From Bacteroides sp. 224 (GTDB lineage Bacteria; Bacteroidota; Bacteroidia; Bacteroidales; Bacteroidaceae), in NCBI RefSeq assembly GCF_010500995.1, contig NZ_QVMK01000013.1, forward strand, positions 1-64,000: 64,000 nt of DNA. The letters run 5' to 3'. Below, piece by piece: positions 16,310-25,975 of the stretch (its first letter is position 1; every line of letters begins with the position of its first letter). Position numbers and translations under genes: made by a program. The notes below the pieces were generated by a model. It ran no database searches and was not told where the DNA came from. It saw only the letters and a list, made by a program, of their open reading frames with translations.

Positions 16310-19300
16310 TTAATCAATTTTTAAATCTTTATCACATAACTCTTCTGCTGCTGCATTGAAAGCAACATATAACAGATTCTTTTCATTTCTACCCACAAGT
16401 GGCAGAACTACGTTGTCTAGTGTTTCACCTAACTTCAGCATCAATGCCTTTTTCTTCTCGCCCTTGTAGTTAGTATTTAATTCTTCTACTACAACTTTCT
16501 TTAACATAGCCGCATCCATTGCACGGGTCATCTTACTCAGTTCTTTAAGTGTAGAGATAATATCGTCTCCAGCATCAATCCATCGGCTTATACGTCCCAT
16601 TTTATTTTTCTCTCCGGCAAAGGCTTTCATCTTCTCTCCGGTCTCCACATCTTCGCGCTCTATGATAATACCTTCAATCGCATAAGCCAACAAAACAATG
16701 GGCATGAGTTCTTTTTCGGCTTCTTCAGCACTTTTGCTAAAAAGGGTAGGCAACGACGATTTAGAGAAGCTTTCAGTATGTACAACCATGCGGTTTACTT
16801 CGCTTCTGGTCAGTATATCATATTTTTCTTTCAATACTCTCACATTATCAACATAACGTAACGGGAATCCACTGTGCGCAGTGACTACAACAATTTGATT
16901 GCTTTTGAAGTTAACTGACACATCGTAATCCTTATTAAATGGAATTTTACCACTTTCGCCAAAATCTTTAATAAAGTCATTGCGGAACGTATCATCATCT
17001 TCGTAAAGGGGCAATGAGAGTTGAATGATCTTTTGATGGTTGGCTGCTGTTTCCGGACTTCCTTTACCTTCTTCCGAACCATTGAAAGGTAAGAAGCTTT
17101 GCGCAGCATTATATATTTCTTTCACAAAGCGTTTACGCTTGTCTGGTGTGCTACAATCAGTGTTACGTAATTTATCCAGAATGTTCACATTAACCAAGCG
17201 TTGATTCGCATTCTTCATCGAATAATCATCCATTTCTTTACGTGCACTCTCAATACAAGCTTTCAGAGTTATTTCCTGCAATGTGCCTACATTTATTTTC
17301 TTGCTGAGTGTACTGAATCCATCATTAGTAATGCCCACTGATTCTATGATCTTCGCACGTAAGCTATCTGCATGCAGCTTCTGATTGGCTTTATTCTTAA
17401 GAAATCCCTGAATTGTATCACGTACCAATTTAGGATCATACTCTTTTACTACTTCACCATTCATATTACCCATTTCGGCGTCGCTCAATTTACATTTCTC
17501 CTCCGCCTGTTTTTTCATGATATCAGCATAATCATCCAACACCCTCATAAATGGTTCAATAGTATTGACATTGAACAGAGTGAGCATATTTATGATTTCC
17601 GACATCAATTTTACAGCATACCCATAAGCTGCTACAGAGGTCATCACAGTGAGTTGTTCCCGTTTTGCATCAGCAAAACGCCCGAATGTTTTGGTAGAAG
17701 CATTCGTGAGTGCATCTGTGAGCCAGCCAATATTGTTCCAATCTCTGCGAATACCTTCCAGCTGATCTGCTAAATCTTCATTCAGGTAAGTTGTTCGTTT
17801 GGTAATTTTACTCTTGAAATCATCTAAGCGCTGGTTACATTTTTCTATCAACAATGTGATATATTTATGCACTTCCATGATAGACATATCACCATTCTTC
17901 CATTTGGCAAACAAGTTGTTTTCAATACGACGACAAATCTCTTCAGCAAAACCAGAAATTTGAGTTTCATAATCGAAATAGAACTTCTTCACGCCACAAC
18001 CGCGATACATTGAGTCAAAGAATTTCTCGCAGAGTTGATTAAACTCCTCATACCATTCTTTTTTAGGACATTCAGTCTGTACATCCTGTTTATAACGATC
18101 TATATAAAATTCCCAACCCTGAACAATTGGTTTCCAGTTGGTAACATGCTTTTCTATTGACGGTAGTGGTTTGCTAAGCAGCAAATAGTCATCGGTCAGC
18201 AAGTTTGCCTCTCTTTCAGAGTCTTTATCAACATCATGAACATAACTTTTACCCACCATGTCTTCAGTACATTCTATATATCCGCGTGCATCATCCCACA
18301 AGCCATAGAGCATTTGCGTAGAAGCTTGACGAGCAAAATAATAAGCACCATATTCCACGACCTCAGTTTCGGGATATTCTATGCGCTTTACACCGAATGT
18401 CATAAACTTACGGCTATGTACTGGTTCTTTGGTTTCATTCTCTTCCGGTAGCAAGCCATTATTCTCGTTGCTCTCCAAGCGCGCCATCTTTCCTCCACTC
18501 TGCATTGATGAAGCCACCACCTTTTGAAAGAGGAAGTCTCCTACAATGTTGGGTAGCACTTTGTGCAAGTTCACCTCCTTGCCTGCTTCATTAACATTGG
18601 TATAGAGATAGGCCATATCAAATGCGTCCTGTCCTTTAAGAAGACGGCGTACATTGCCATATTCGTCGGTATTTCCTTTTACATCTGTAGGAAAATAACG
18701 TCCTACAGACATGGCATTCAGTTCTAACAAAGCAGCATAGCCATTAGGTTGATAGTAGCGGTTACTATCTTCACCTCCCGGTATTTGAATGATTTTCTCT
18801 GGTACATAGAGATACAACTGTATCTTAAATTTTGCACGGTCATCTCCGGTACGTTGAAACTCATTTCGAATTTGTGTCACAGCATCAACGATGGAGCCTG
18901 AACCCGTTCCACCACCTAATCCGGCACAGATATGGAAAGTTACATCATCCACATCTTCTTTCTCTTTTAATGCTTTTACACGCGAATGTACTTGACCTAC
19001 AAATGTGTTTTGTGGTAATCCGCACATGTTATTGGCGATTAACATACGCCCAAAACGTCGGCGCTGTCCGCCAATACCTTCACTGATTATAGCGCCAATT
19101 CCCTCTTTCAGCATCGCTTCATCTTTGCGATTGATAAATGCATTGATACCCGGATATTGATCTAAATTACTCAACACACCGAAACCTATTCCATTGATTG
19201 ATAAGCGTTGAGCAGGAGAAAGTTGCACCGACATACCCAATGTCTGCCAATCTTCTTCGTTGTTCAAATCAGCCAGACTGGAATCTACATACAAATATTC

Positions 19301-19417
19301 GATATGTGCATCACTCGTAGGATCGTTCGAACGAAACTCTTCATAAATACGTTTGCGTAAAGCACGCAAAACGGAACCTCCGGTTCCTCCAAGTCCAATA
19401 ATTAAATGGTTTGCCAT
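16310..19417 (-). CDS. Tubulin/FtsZ-like protein, canonical G-loop (operon gene 3)
   Basis: 1035 residues, cytoplasmic. The N-terminus MANHLIIGLGGTG resembles the first nucleotide loop of the tubulin superfamily, and residues 168-175 are GGGTGSGS, the tubulin signature loop that holds GTP phosphates. The GTPase fold should cover about the first 350-400 residues; the remainder is long, mostly helical and unlike FtsZ. The length and layout fit the Tubulin_2 / FtsZ-like family that Makarova and Koonin proposed as part of a membrane-remodelling system. It is not the cell-division FtsZ, which is about 400-450 residues and sits in the dcw cluster. A paralogue without the last 150 residues is two genes upstream. 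GTP binding and polymerisation are inferred. Confidence 0.85.
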   Translation of the reverse strand: MANHLIIGLGGTGGSVLRALRKRIYEEFRSNDPTSDAHIEYLYVDSSLADLNNEEDWQTLGMSVQLSPAQRLSINGIGFGVLSNLDQYPGINAFINRKDEAMLKEGIGAIISEGIGGQRRRFGRMLIANNMCGLPQNTFVGQVHSRVKALKEKEDVDDVTFHICAGLGGGTGSGSIVDAVTQIRNEFQRTGDDRAKFKIQLYLYVPEKIIQIPGGEDSNRYYQPNGYAALLELNAMSVGRYFPTDVKGNTDEYGNVRRLLKGQDAFDMAYLYTNVNEAGKEVNLHKVLPNIVGDFLFQKVVASSMQSGGKMARLESNENNGLLPEENETKEPVHSRKFMTFGVKRIEYPETEVVEYGAYYFARQASTQMLYGLWDDARGYIECTEDMVGKSYVHDVDKDSEREANLLTDDYLLLSKPLPSIEKHVTNWKPIVQGWEFYIDRYKQDVQTECPKKEWYEEFNQLCEKFFDSMYRGCGVKKFYFDYETQISGFAEEICRRIENNLFAKWKNGDMSIMEVHKYITLLIEKCNQRLDDFKSKITKRTTYLNEDLADQLEGIRRDWNNIGWLTDALTNASTKTFGRFADAKREQLTVMTSVAAYGYAVKLMSEIINMLTLFNVNTIEPFMRVLDDYADIMKKQAEEKCKLSDAEMGNMNGEVVKEYDPKLVRDTIQGFLKNKANQKLHADSLRAKIIESVGITNDGFSTLSKKINVGTLQEITLKACIESARKEMDDYSMKNANQRLVNVNILDKLRNTDCSTPDKRKRFVKEIYNAAQSFLPFNGSEEGKGSPETAANHQKIIQLSLPLYEDDDTFRNDFIKDFGESGKIPFNKDYDVSVNFKSNQIVVVTAHSGFPLRYVDNVRVLKEKYDILTRSEVNRMVVHTESFSKSSLPTLFSKSAEEAEKELMPIVLLAYAIEGIIIEREDVETGEKMKAFAGEKNKMGRISRWIDAGDDIISTLKELSKMTRAMDAAMLKKVVVEELNTNYKGEKKKALMLKLGETLDNVVLPLVGRNEKNLLYVAFNAAAEELCDKDLKID

Positions 19418-19450
19418 GATATTTATATTATAATTATTTTCACTTATACT

Positions 19451-20023
19451 TTAGTCTAACATCCTACTTCTTCGTCTTGTGGTGGCAGTTCTTCTTCTCC
19501 TCCCCTGCTTCGACGCATCATTAAAAAAGTAAAACCCAATCAGGCACACCGCCCCCATAAACCAAGCCACGCGTCTCCACAGGTAACCGTTTACAGCGCT
19601 TTGAATATTCTTAGTATAATAAGATGCCACTTCAAAGGCATTGGAAAAGACCGTTTCACCCACTTCCAACTTTTCTATGTTAATATCCTCCACATAATCG
19701 GCCAGCATCGGATATTGACTAACTAATTCCGCGGACACCTCTTTTAAGTTGACGGAAGAAGAAGAGATATTTACCTGCGGTAACAAACTCACAATCTGCT
19801 CTTTGGTGGGCAGATAAGACTTCACCTTAACCCCACCTATAAAGAAAGTTGATTGAAACCCAAGGAATATAAGTCCAAATGCAAGAAGAAAAAAACCTAA
19901 AGGATTGTATGAATAATGAGGAGCGATCATCTTAGGCAAATAAAACAACGCCAAGGTTGTTGCTATGCCAATAAGTGCTCCCCAAAAGATACAGGAAAAC
20001 AATTCACCAATAACGTATAACAT
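19451..20023 (-). CDS. Three-helix membrane protein with basic tail (operon gene 2)
   Basis: 190 residues, not recognised. Membrane helices lie at about 5-27, 42-62 and 150-170, with a periplasmic domain of about 85 residues between the second and third. The C-terminus is strongly basic (GRRRRTATTRRRSRMLD) and should lie in the cytoplasm, where it could bind the tubulin-like proteins, nucleic acid or lipid. It sits between the two tubulin-like genes with gaps of 45 and 33 bp, so a role as their membrane receptor is a reasonable inference. Confidence 0.7.
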   Translation of the reverse strand: MLYVIGELFSCIFWGALIGIATTLALFYLPKMIAPHYSYNPLGFFLLAFGLIFLGFQSTFFIGGVKVKSYLPTKEQIVSLLPQVNISSSSVNLKEVSAELVSQYPMLADYVEDINIEKLEVGETVFSNAFEVASYYTKNIQSAVNGYLWRRVAWFMGAVCLIGFYFFNDASKQGRRRRTATTRRRSRMLD

Positions 20024-20068
20024 ACTAATCTTTTCTTTATATATTATTCATTCCTCTTTATTCAAAAC

Positions 20069-22654
20069 TTAACAAAGCAAATTGGGTAACAAAATGTCGC
20101 TTTCTGTATGGAGCATCATCTTATGCAAAGCAGCTTCAGAACCATTCAACATTTCATTATATCTATCCTTTAATGTCTCAATATTCGCAACAATACTCAA
20201 CGGGAAACCAACAGTGGCATTAACAACTACCAACTCGGTTCTTTTATAATTAGTCAACAAGTCACTATGAACGCTAAACTTCGGACATGCTTTTTTAAAC
20301 ATATCAATAAACTTTTGTCTAAAATTAGTTGCATCATAATACTCTGGTAAACTTAATTGCACAACATGCCGCAATGGAATCCCATATTTCATAGCTAATT
20401 TATCAACTTCTTCCGAGTTAAACTGCAAATAGGACTGTGAAGATTGCACCAGATATTGAATTAACTCTTCTAATTGTTCATCTGAAGTATATGACTTCTT
20501 AATCTTCTCTAGAATATTTACGTCTATTATCTTCTGAGTAGGATCTGTAACTTCCAAATCAGCCATCACAGAAGAAGCAGTTGTTAAGCAAACCTGGATA
20601 AATGTATCTTCTATGCTAACCATATCTAACTTGTCGAGCATATTAGTAAAGCCTCTTTTTCCATCCGTACCCAATAATTCAGCCAATCCATTTCGAGCTA
20701 AAGAGGCATTGTGCTTTTGCACTAATTCGTCAGAAACAAATTGTTTGGTTAGATTTTTCACCCATTCAGGATTGCATATCTTCACAAATTCCCCCGGATG
20801 CTTACAGTTCTTATCTAATTCCGTTTCTATATGAATCAATATCTCCGAAATCAGAAAATATAATGATTTCACAGTTTCAAGAATTCTTGCCAATTCACTT
20901 TTCACCAAACTAATCAGTGATATAGCATATTGATATCCTTCAGTCAATGTCAATAATTCATAGTAAGAACCTTTAGCCATTTTGTATGCCAGGAATATCT
21001 TACGATAGGGACTACCTATAATATTTATTAACCAACCGACTTTTTTCCATTCCTTCTCGCAAAGTTCAATTTCCGGAATAATTTCGTGTTGTATAGAATA
21101 CTCAAAATCTTCTATTTTTTTTTGAAACTCAGGAATTCTCTTATCACAATCTTCTATGAGAAGATGCAAAAACTTCACAATTTCCAATAAAGACTTTGCT
21201 CCACTCCTCCATCCATTGAATAATTTTTCTTCAATATGCTGACGAATATAATCAGCATATCTCCATCTTTCGTTTATCTGAATCTTATAAAATTCTTTGA
21301 CTCCAGAACCACGATATTGGGCATGATATTGTAAATCACAGTAAGAATTAAAGTCACTCAACCACTTCTTTTTATCTTGTCCGGTTTGGATATCGTCGGC
21401 AAAGAGTTGTATCCATGTTTCCCATTCTGGAGCTATTTCTTTCCATTTTTTGGTTGTGGAATCATAAATTAAAGGTGTAGAAAGTATTAAGTAACGATCT
21501 GCTAACAAAAACTCTTCTCGTATCTTTTCATCAACTATATCAATGTTAACTTCATCAAACGAAAGTTCTTCAAACCCGGATTTATGATTCCAATTATCGT
21601 ATAATGATTGAAGAATAGCCTGCCTTACAAAACTATAAGTCACATACTTCTCTATTTCTAATTCGGGATAGTCTATTCTCTTAATGCCAAAAGTGGAAAA
21701 ACTGTTACTAAGTATAGGTGTACCCACATCATTCCGTATGTCATCGAAACTAAATTCTTCCATTCTAAGTAACCCATGCATATGTACATAAATCTTTTGG
21801 AATAAGAAATCCGCAACAGAAGCTGATATTTTACTATCAAACTGTTGCTGACGTCCATCCTCATCGCTATTTGTAAAGAGATAAGCCATTTCAAAAGCAT
21901 TACACCCTCCTAATAATCTCTCTACTTTTCCATCTTCCCTTTTAGAGTGGGAGTCTAAATCACAAGGTTTATAAACACCTATAGAGATAGCATTTAACTC
22001 GCTCAAAGCAGCATAACTATTGGCCTGATAATATCCTGCATTACACATAGGATCAACCATATTGCCTTCAGGAACATTTAGATATAAATACAATTTATAT
22101 CGATTACCAGTGCTTTTTCTGGGATCAAACTGTTTACGAATTTGCGCAATAATATCAATTATTGATCCAGAACCAACTCCCCCGGCTAAACCTGAACAAA
22201 TATGAAAAGTGACTTCTTCTTTTTTACTTCTGTCAATCAGTTTCAGTACACTGTTTCTCAACCGTGCAGTAAAGCTTCCATCATGAAGTCCGAGAATATT
22301 ATTTGCGAGTAATAACCGTCCCAACCTCCGTTTTTGCCCACTAAAACCATTATTCAAATGATTAGCATTTCCTAAAAGTAGTTCTTTATCAACCGGAGTA
22401 ATAAAGGATTGAATAGTAGGATATAAAGAAAGATTATCAAATACATTAGAATCTACCCCATAAAGGGCTATTTTTTGTAATGAAAGCAAAGAAGTGTCTG
22501 CTGAAACAGCATGAATGGTATCGACATACAAATATTCTATTTCCACCCCATTCATAGACAAATCATTATGAAATTCTTCAGCAATACGTTTTCGAATCGC
22601 TTTCATTATTCCATGTCCAGTACCCCCAAGCCCAATTATCAAATGATTTGTCAT
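20069..22654 (-). CDS. Tubulin/FtsZ-like paralogue with altered G-loop (operon gene 1)
   Basis: 861 residues, alignable by eye with operon gene 3 from MTNHLIIGLGGTG to the shared (M/V)(M/V)(L/V)HTES near its end. Two differences matter. The signature loop reads AGGVGSG (residues 157-163) instead of GGGTGSG: the Thr is Val160 and the first Gly is Ala. The protein stops about 150 residues before the end of its paralogue; only 45 bp separate it from the next gene, so the tail is missing and not frameshifted. This suggests a partner with weak or no GTP hydrolysis, as in heterodimeric tubulins. It is the first gene of the operon and faces the response regulator. Confidence 0.82.
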   Translation of the reverse strand: MTNHLIIGLGGTGHGIMKAIRKRIAEEFHNDLSMNGVEIEYLYVDTIHAVSADTSLLSLQKIALYGVDSNVFDNLSLYPTIQSFITPVDKELLLGNANHLNNGFSGQKRRLGRLLLANNILGLHDGSFTARLRNSVLKLIDRSKKEEVTFHICSGLAGGVGSGSIIDIIAQIRKQFDPRKSTGNRYKLYLYLNVPEGNMVDPMCNAGYYQANSYAALSELNAISIGVYKPCDLDSHSKREDGKVERLLGGCNAFEMAYLFTNSDEDGRQQQFDSKISASVADFLFQKIYVHMHGLLRMEEFSFDDIRNDVGTPILSNSFSTFGIKRIDYPELEIEKYVTYSFVRQAILQSLYDNWNHKSGFEELSFDEVNIDIVDEKIREEFLLADRYLILSTPLIYDSTTKKWKEIAPEWETWIQLFADDIQTGQDKKKWLSDFNSYCDLQYHAQYRGSGVKEFYKIQINERWRYADYIRQHIEEKLFNGWRSGAKSLLEIVKFLHLLIEDCDKRIPEFQKKIEDFEYSIQHEIIPEIELCEKEWKKVGWLINIIGSPYRKIFLAYKMAKGSYYELLTLTEGYQYAISLISLVKSELARILETVKSLYFLISEILIHIETELDKNCKHPGEFVKICNPEWVKNLTKQFVSDELVQKHNASLARNGLAELLGTDGKRGFTNMLDKLDMVSIEDTFIQVCLTTASSVMADLEVTDPTQKIIDVNILEKIKKSYTSDEQLEELIQYLVQSSQSYLQFNSEEVDKLAMKYGIPLRHVVQLSLPEYYDATNFRQKFIDMFKKACPKFSVHSDLLTNYKRTELVVVNATVGFPLSIVANIETLKDRYNEMLNGSEAALHKMMLHTESDILLPNLLC

Positions 22655-22786
22655 TGTATTAGCCTTCCATCCTCATTAGCCTTTCCTTATATTTTTATTG
22701 AACCCGAATATAAGCTAAAAACATATAGATGATCTTTCTTAATTTAACGTGTGTTTCCTTTTTTAGCTGAAAAATATAACGAATCG

Positions 22787-22861
22787 CAAAGTTTATAAAA
22801 TATTCAATACGCAAACACCCATATATATGGGTATATGTACGCGTTTTTATTTGTAACTTTG
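22787..22861. promoter_or_regulatory. Divergent control region with 16-bp palindrome
   Basis: ACCCATATATATGGGT at 22817-22832 is a perfect 16-bp palindrome. To its right TAACTTTG (22854-22861) is a -7 element for the response regulator, 40 bp before its start. To its left, minus-strand AAACTTTG (22794-22787) with TTTG at 22815-22812 is a weak promoter candidate for the tubulin-like operon. The palindrome lies between the two, where a regulator could control both. Confidence 0.55.
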
Positions 22862-22901
22862 AAGTCATATTTTCGGAACTTAATGCTATAAAATCACGAT
22901 A

Positions 22902-23591
22902 ATGACCACCACTTCGCTACAGCAATTAAAGTTTAATATTGCAATTGTCGACGACCATGACTCTGTTCTGCTTGGCGTCTGTTCATTTCTTAAAAAATAC
23001 TTTATCAATGTACAAATCTCCACTTTTACAGAAGGGGCTAAACTTTTAGAACATATAAGAACTAAACCGCAAGATATTTTCATTGTGGATTTAAATCTCA
23101 AAGATGTAGAAGGATTGGAGCTTATCAAAATAATCAGAGGCATACAGTCAAATGCTAAGATTATTGTTTATAGCATGCATGAAGGGTTATGGATTATCAA
23201 ATCATTACTGACACTCAATATCGAAGGGGTTGTTCTAAAATCTTCATCATTAGATTTCCTAAAGAAAGCGGTAGAAGAAGTCTACATCGGAGGAAAATTT
23301 TACTGCCAACGGTTTAAACAAATCAGTAAAGACTCGGATGATAAAGATTCTGATTCTTTTTTATTGGTAGAGGCATTCAATGATATACATTTAACCATCA
23401 TCAAGCTGACTGCTCAAGGCTATACCTCGCAGGAAATAGCCACAAAAACGGGACATACTAAACAGACGATTATGTCGTATAAGAAAGACTTGTTTCGGAA
23501 ACTGGGCGTAAACAGTGCCACCGAATTAGTAGGTAAAGCTATCATTCACGGTTTCATCAACAAAAAGGATATACTAAAGAAACATGAATAA
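22902..23591 (+). CDS. NarL/FixJ-family response regulator
   Basis: 229 residues. The receiver domain (about 12-130) has the acidic pocket Asp17/Asp18, the phosphoacceptor Asp63 (IVDLNLKD), Ser91 and Lys113, so it is expected to be phosphorylated. A LuxR-type helix-turn-helix follows at about 160-220 (LTAQGYTSQEIATKTGHTKQTI, then YKKDLFRKLGV). No histidine kinase is encoded in the window, so it is an orphan here. It is transcribed away from the tubulin-like operon across a 247-bp gap containing a palindrome, which makes it the obvious candidate regulator of that operon. Confidence 0.92.
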   Translation: MTTTSLQQLKFNIAIVDDHDSVLLGVCSFLKKYFINVQISTFTEGAKLLEHIRTKPQDIFIVDLNLKDVEGLELIKIIRGIQSNAKIIVYSMHEGLWIIKSLLTLNIEGVVLKSSSLDFLKKAVEEVYIGGKFYCQRFKQISKDSDDKDSDSFLLVEAFNDIHLTIIKLTAQGYTSQEIATKTGHTKQTIMSYKKDLFRKLGVNSATELVGKAIIHGFINKKDILKKHE

Positions 23592-23621
23592 GAGTTGTAA
23601 CTTGCTTATAGGACTTTCCTA

Positions 23622-25946
23622 TTAATCTTTTTTCCGGCTCTGCACAAAGAAAGTCACCGAAAGTGTATTTCCCTCTTCGTCTACTACTGTCATAGCATGC
23701 TTACCGGGTTCGGGCATTAAGGAGATTTTGTGAAAATCCTGTGTCATGTCTATATAAGCACCGTCTAAATGCCAGTAAACGGATGCTCTACGATTAGTGT
23801 GTGCCAAATCAAAAGTGATGGCTCCGGGAGTACCATCTAACTGCTTGGGCAAAAAGACATTCGCATTCATCTGCGGGTAAATAAATTGCATAGGCGAACG
23901 CATATCCTCTCCACAGCCTGGTCTGAAAGGAGGCAAGGACTTGTAATTCAAATGATGCTGTTTATAGTACCATTCCCATGCAGGGGGCAGTGTAAACCAA
24001 TTGCGCAATACCACAGGCTCATTTTCTGCACAATCAGCATAAAGGCGGTATCTTTCATCTGCCGATAAAGTAACGGAATGATGATACGAACAAGGATCGG
24101 TATGAAAGCCTGCAGGAAGAATCAGTATAGAGTCGGTTTCCTCACAAAAGCGACTTTTAATATGACCAGACTTTCTGCAAACTTCGGCTTCCGTAAACTC
24201 ACTATAAGGCGTTGAAAACCAATCGGAAGAAGGGAGTAAATTAAAGATATCGAACATTACAGGTCCTGCTGTTCGAGCACCTACCAAACCAGGCTTTCCT
24301 TCGCCGGCTGCATTTCCTACCCATACGCCTACAGCGTAACGAGGAGTAACTCCTACTGCCCAGGCATCGCGAAAGCCATAACTGGTTCCCGTTTTCCAGG
24401 CAACGGTTTGCATAGAGGGAATTAAACGCCAGTCTATTTCTTCGGGTCTGTTCACTTCCTTAATCGCATTAAAGGTTTGCCACACAGCACCCGGCTTAAA
24501 AAGAGGTGGTTGTGACTTGCGATTTTCTATTTCCGAAAGAAGCAGAGCGAAAGGTACTCTATCTAAGTTTTGGAGTGCTCGTGCCATATCCGCGTACGCA
24601 GCGGTTACATCCCATAAGGTGACTTCTGCTCCTCCCAGAATCAGAGAAAGTCCGTAATGGGCCGAGGGTCTGGTCAAGGTTTTTAATCCTATTTGTTTCA
24701 GAAAATCATGGAATTTAGGCACACTATATTCTCTTAGCAGATGAACCGAGGGAATATTCAATGACCGGGCAATAGCTTCTCCGGCAGGAACAGCACCTTC
24801 GAACTGACGACTAAAGTTCTGAGGAGTAAAACCATTGATATTTACAGGTATATCCGGCAACAAGGTAGCAGGCAATATTTCTCCTTCTTGCAACATTACA
24901 TAATAAAGGAATGGTTTTAAAATACTTCCGGAACTACGAGGGGAGCGAATAACATCTACCTGATTTCCAAATCGTTTTTCCTCAAAACGAGCATTACCAC
25001 AATAGGCCACTACTTCGCCGGTTTGCACATCAAGCACAATAGCTGCCAGGTTCTTTATGTCGCTCTTTGTAAATTCATCATTCCAGCGTTCCACCACTTC
25101 TTCTACCCGAATTTGAATCCCTTTATCAATGGTAGAGGCAGACTCCTGCCCTCTCTTTGTTTTATATAAATGGGCAACCAAGTGTGGGGCTACTTGAGGT
25201 AAAGGCAAGGGTTCATCAGGCAATTCTTCCTCCAGCGCGAGTTCGTAAGTGATATCATCTATTGTTTTCTTTTCGAATAAGCGTTTTAGTAATCTATCTC
25301 GTTTATTCTTCAAAGCTTGTCTGCTTTTAGATAAGTGCATCATGGAAGGTGAGTTGGGTAATACTGCCAAAGTAGCAGCCTCCGCCCAGGAAAGTTCCTT
25401 CGCTGCATGACCGAAATATCGCCATGAAGCAGCATCTAACCCCACTACATTTCCTCCATAAGGGGCATGAGAAGCGTACATCGCCAGAATTTCTTCTTTT
25501 GAGTAACTGAATTCCAGTCGGGTGGCAAGTATGGCTTCAACCACTTTCTCTCCCAGTGTACGTGCTTTATTCCGAGAAAGACGAATGGTTTGCATGGTGA
25601 TGGTACTTCCTCCGCTCACAATGCGCTTTTGTTGTAGGTTTTGTTTAATGGCTCTTCCTACGGCAAGTGGGTTTACTCCCCAGTGTTGGTAATAGTGACG
25701 ATCTTCAAATTCTATAATGCATGCTTTCAGTTTCAAAGGAACAGTATCACAAGCAGGAAAGCGCCATTGACCGTCATTCGCAATACGAGCACCCAGTAAC
25801 TCACCGTTACGATCGGTTACTACTGTTGAATAAGATACATCAAATAGTTTACCAGGCAGGCAACCCATATAAAGAACAAGTAGGATGATGGCAATTAAGC
25901 AGCCAATCTTCCTACTTGTTTTCATATTTCGGAGAGTTAATCTCAT
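23622..25946 (-). CDS. pbpC: Penicillin-binding protein 1C
   Basis: 774 residues, typical for PBP1C. There is an N-terminal membrane anchor (about 12-32), a glycosyltransferase domain with EDRHYYQHWGVNP and GGSTITMQT, and a transpeptidase domain with the active-site SILK, SLN and KTGTSYGFRDAW motifs. A C-terminal BiPBP-type Ig-like domain covers the last 90 residues. It polymerises and possibly cross-links peptidoglycan. A start at 25925 (MKTSRKIG) is also possible. It follows a large alpha-2-macroglobulin gene, the same pairing as in E. coli, where the two are thought to protect and repair the wall. A long hairpin separates the two genes. Confidence 0.95.
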   Translation of the reverse strand: MRLTLRNMKTSRKIGCLIAIILLVLYMGCLPGKLFDVSYSTVVTDRNGELLGARIANDGQWRFPACDTVPLKLKACIIEFEDRHYYQHWGVNPLAVGRAIKQNLQQKRIVSGGSTITMQTIRLSRNKARTLGEKVVEAILATRLEFSYSKEEILAMYASHAPYGGNVVGLDAASWRYFGHAAKELSWAEAATLAVLPNSPSMMHLSKSRQALKNKRDRLLKRLFEKKTIDDITYELALEEELPDEPLPLPQVAPHLVAHLYKTKRGQESASTIDKGIQIRVEEVVERWNDEFTKSDIKNLAAIVLDVQTGEVVAYCGNARFEEKRFGNQVDVIRSPRSSGSILKPFLYYVMLQEGEILPATLLPDIPVNINGFTPQNFSRQFEGAVPAGEAIARSLNIPSVHLLREYSVPKFHDFLKQIGLKTLTRPSAHYGLSLILGGAEVTLWDVTAAYADMARALQNLDRVPFALLLSEIENRKSQPPLFKPGAVWQTFNAIKEVNRPEEIDWRLIPSMQTVAWKTGTSYGFRDAWAVGVTPRYAVGVWVGNAAGEGKPGLVGARTAGPVMFDIFNLLPSSDWFSTPYSEFTEAEVCRKSGHIKSRFCEETDSILILPAGFHTDPCSYHHSVTLSADERYRLYADCAENEPVVLRNWFTLPPAWEWYYKQHHLNYKSLPPFRPGCGEDMRSPMQFIYPQMNANVFLPKQLDGTPGAITFDLAHTNRRASVYWHLDGAYIDMTQDFHKISLMPEPGKHAMTVVDEEGNTLSVTFFVQSRKKD

Positions 25947-25975
25947 TTATATTTTAATGATAACTTAATATTATA

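Noticed and set aside
16310..19417. Cell-division FtsZ
   Set aside because: More than twice the length of FtsZ, no neighbouring division genes, and paired with a paralogue.
20024..20068. Frameshifted remainder of the short tubulin-like paralogue
   Set aside because: Only 45 bp lie before the next gene, too little for the missing 150 residues in any frame.
10306..23591. Prophage or plasmid origin of the tubulin-like operon (TubZ-like)
   Set aside because: No integrase, capsid, replication or partition genes and no attachment sites; the many secreted proteins do not fit phage or plasmid segregation.
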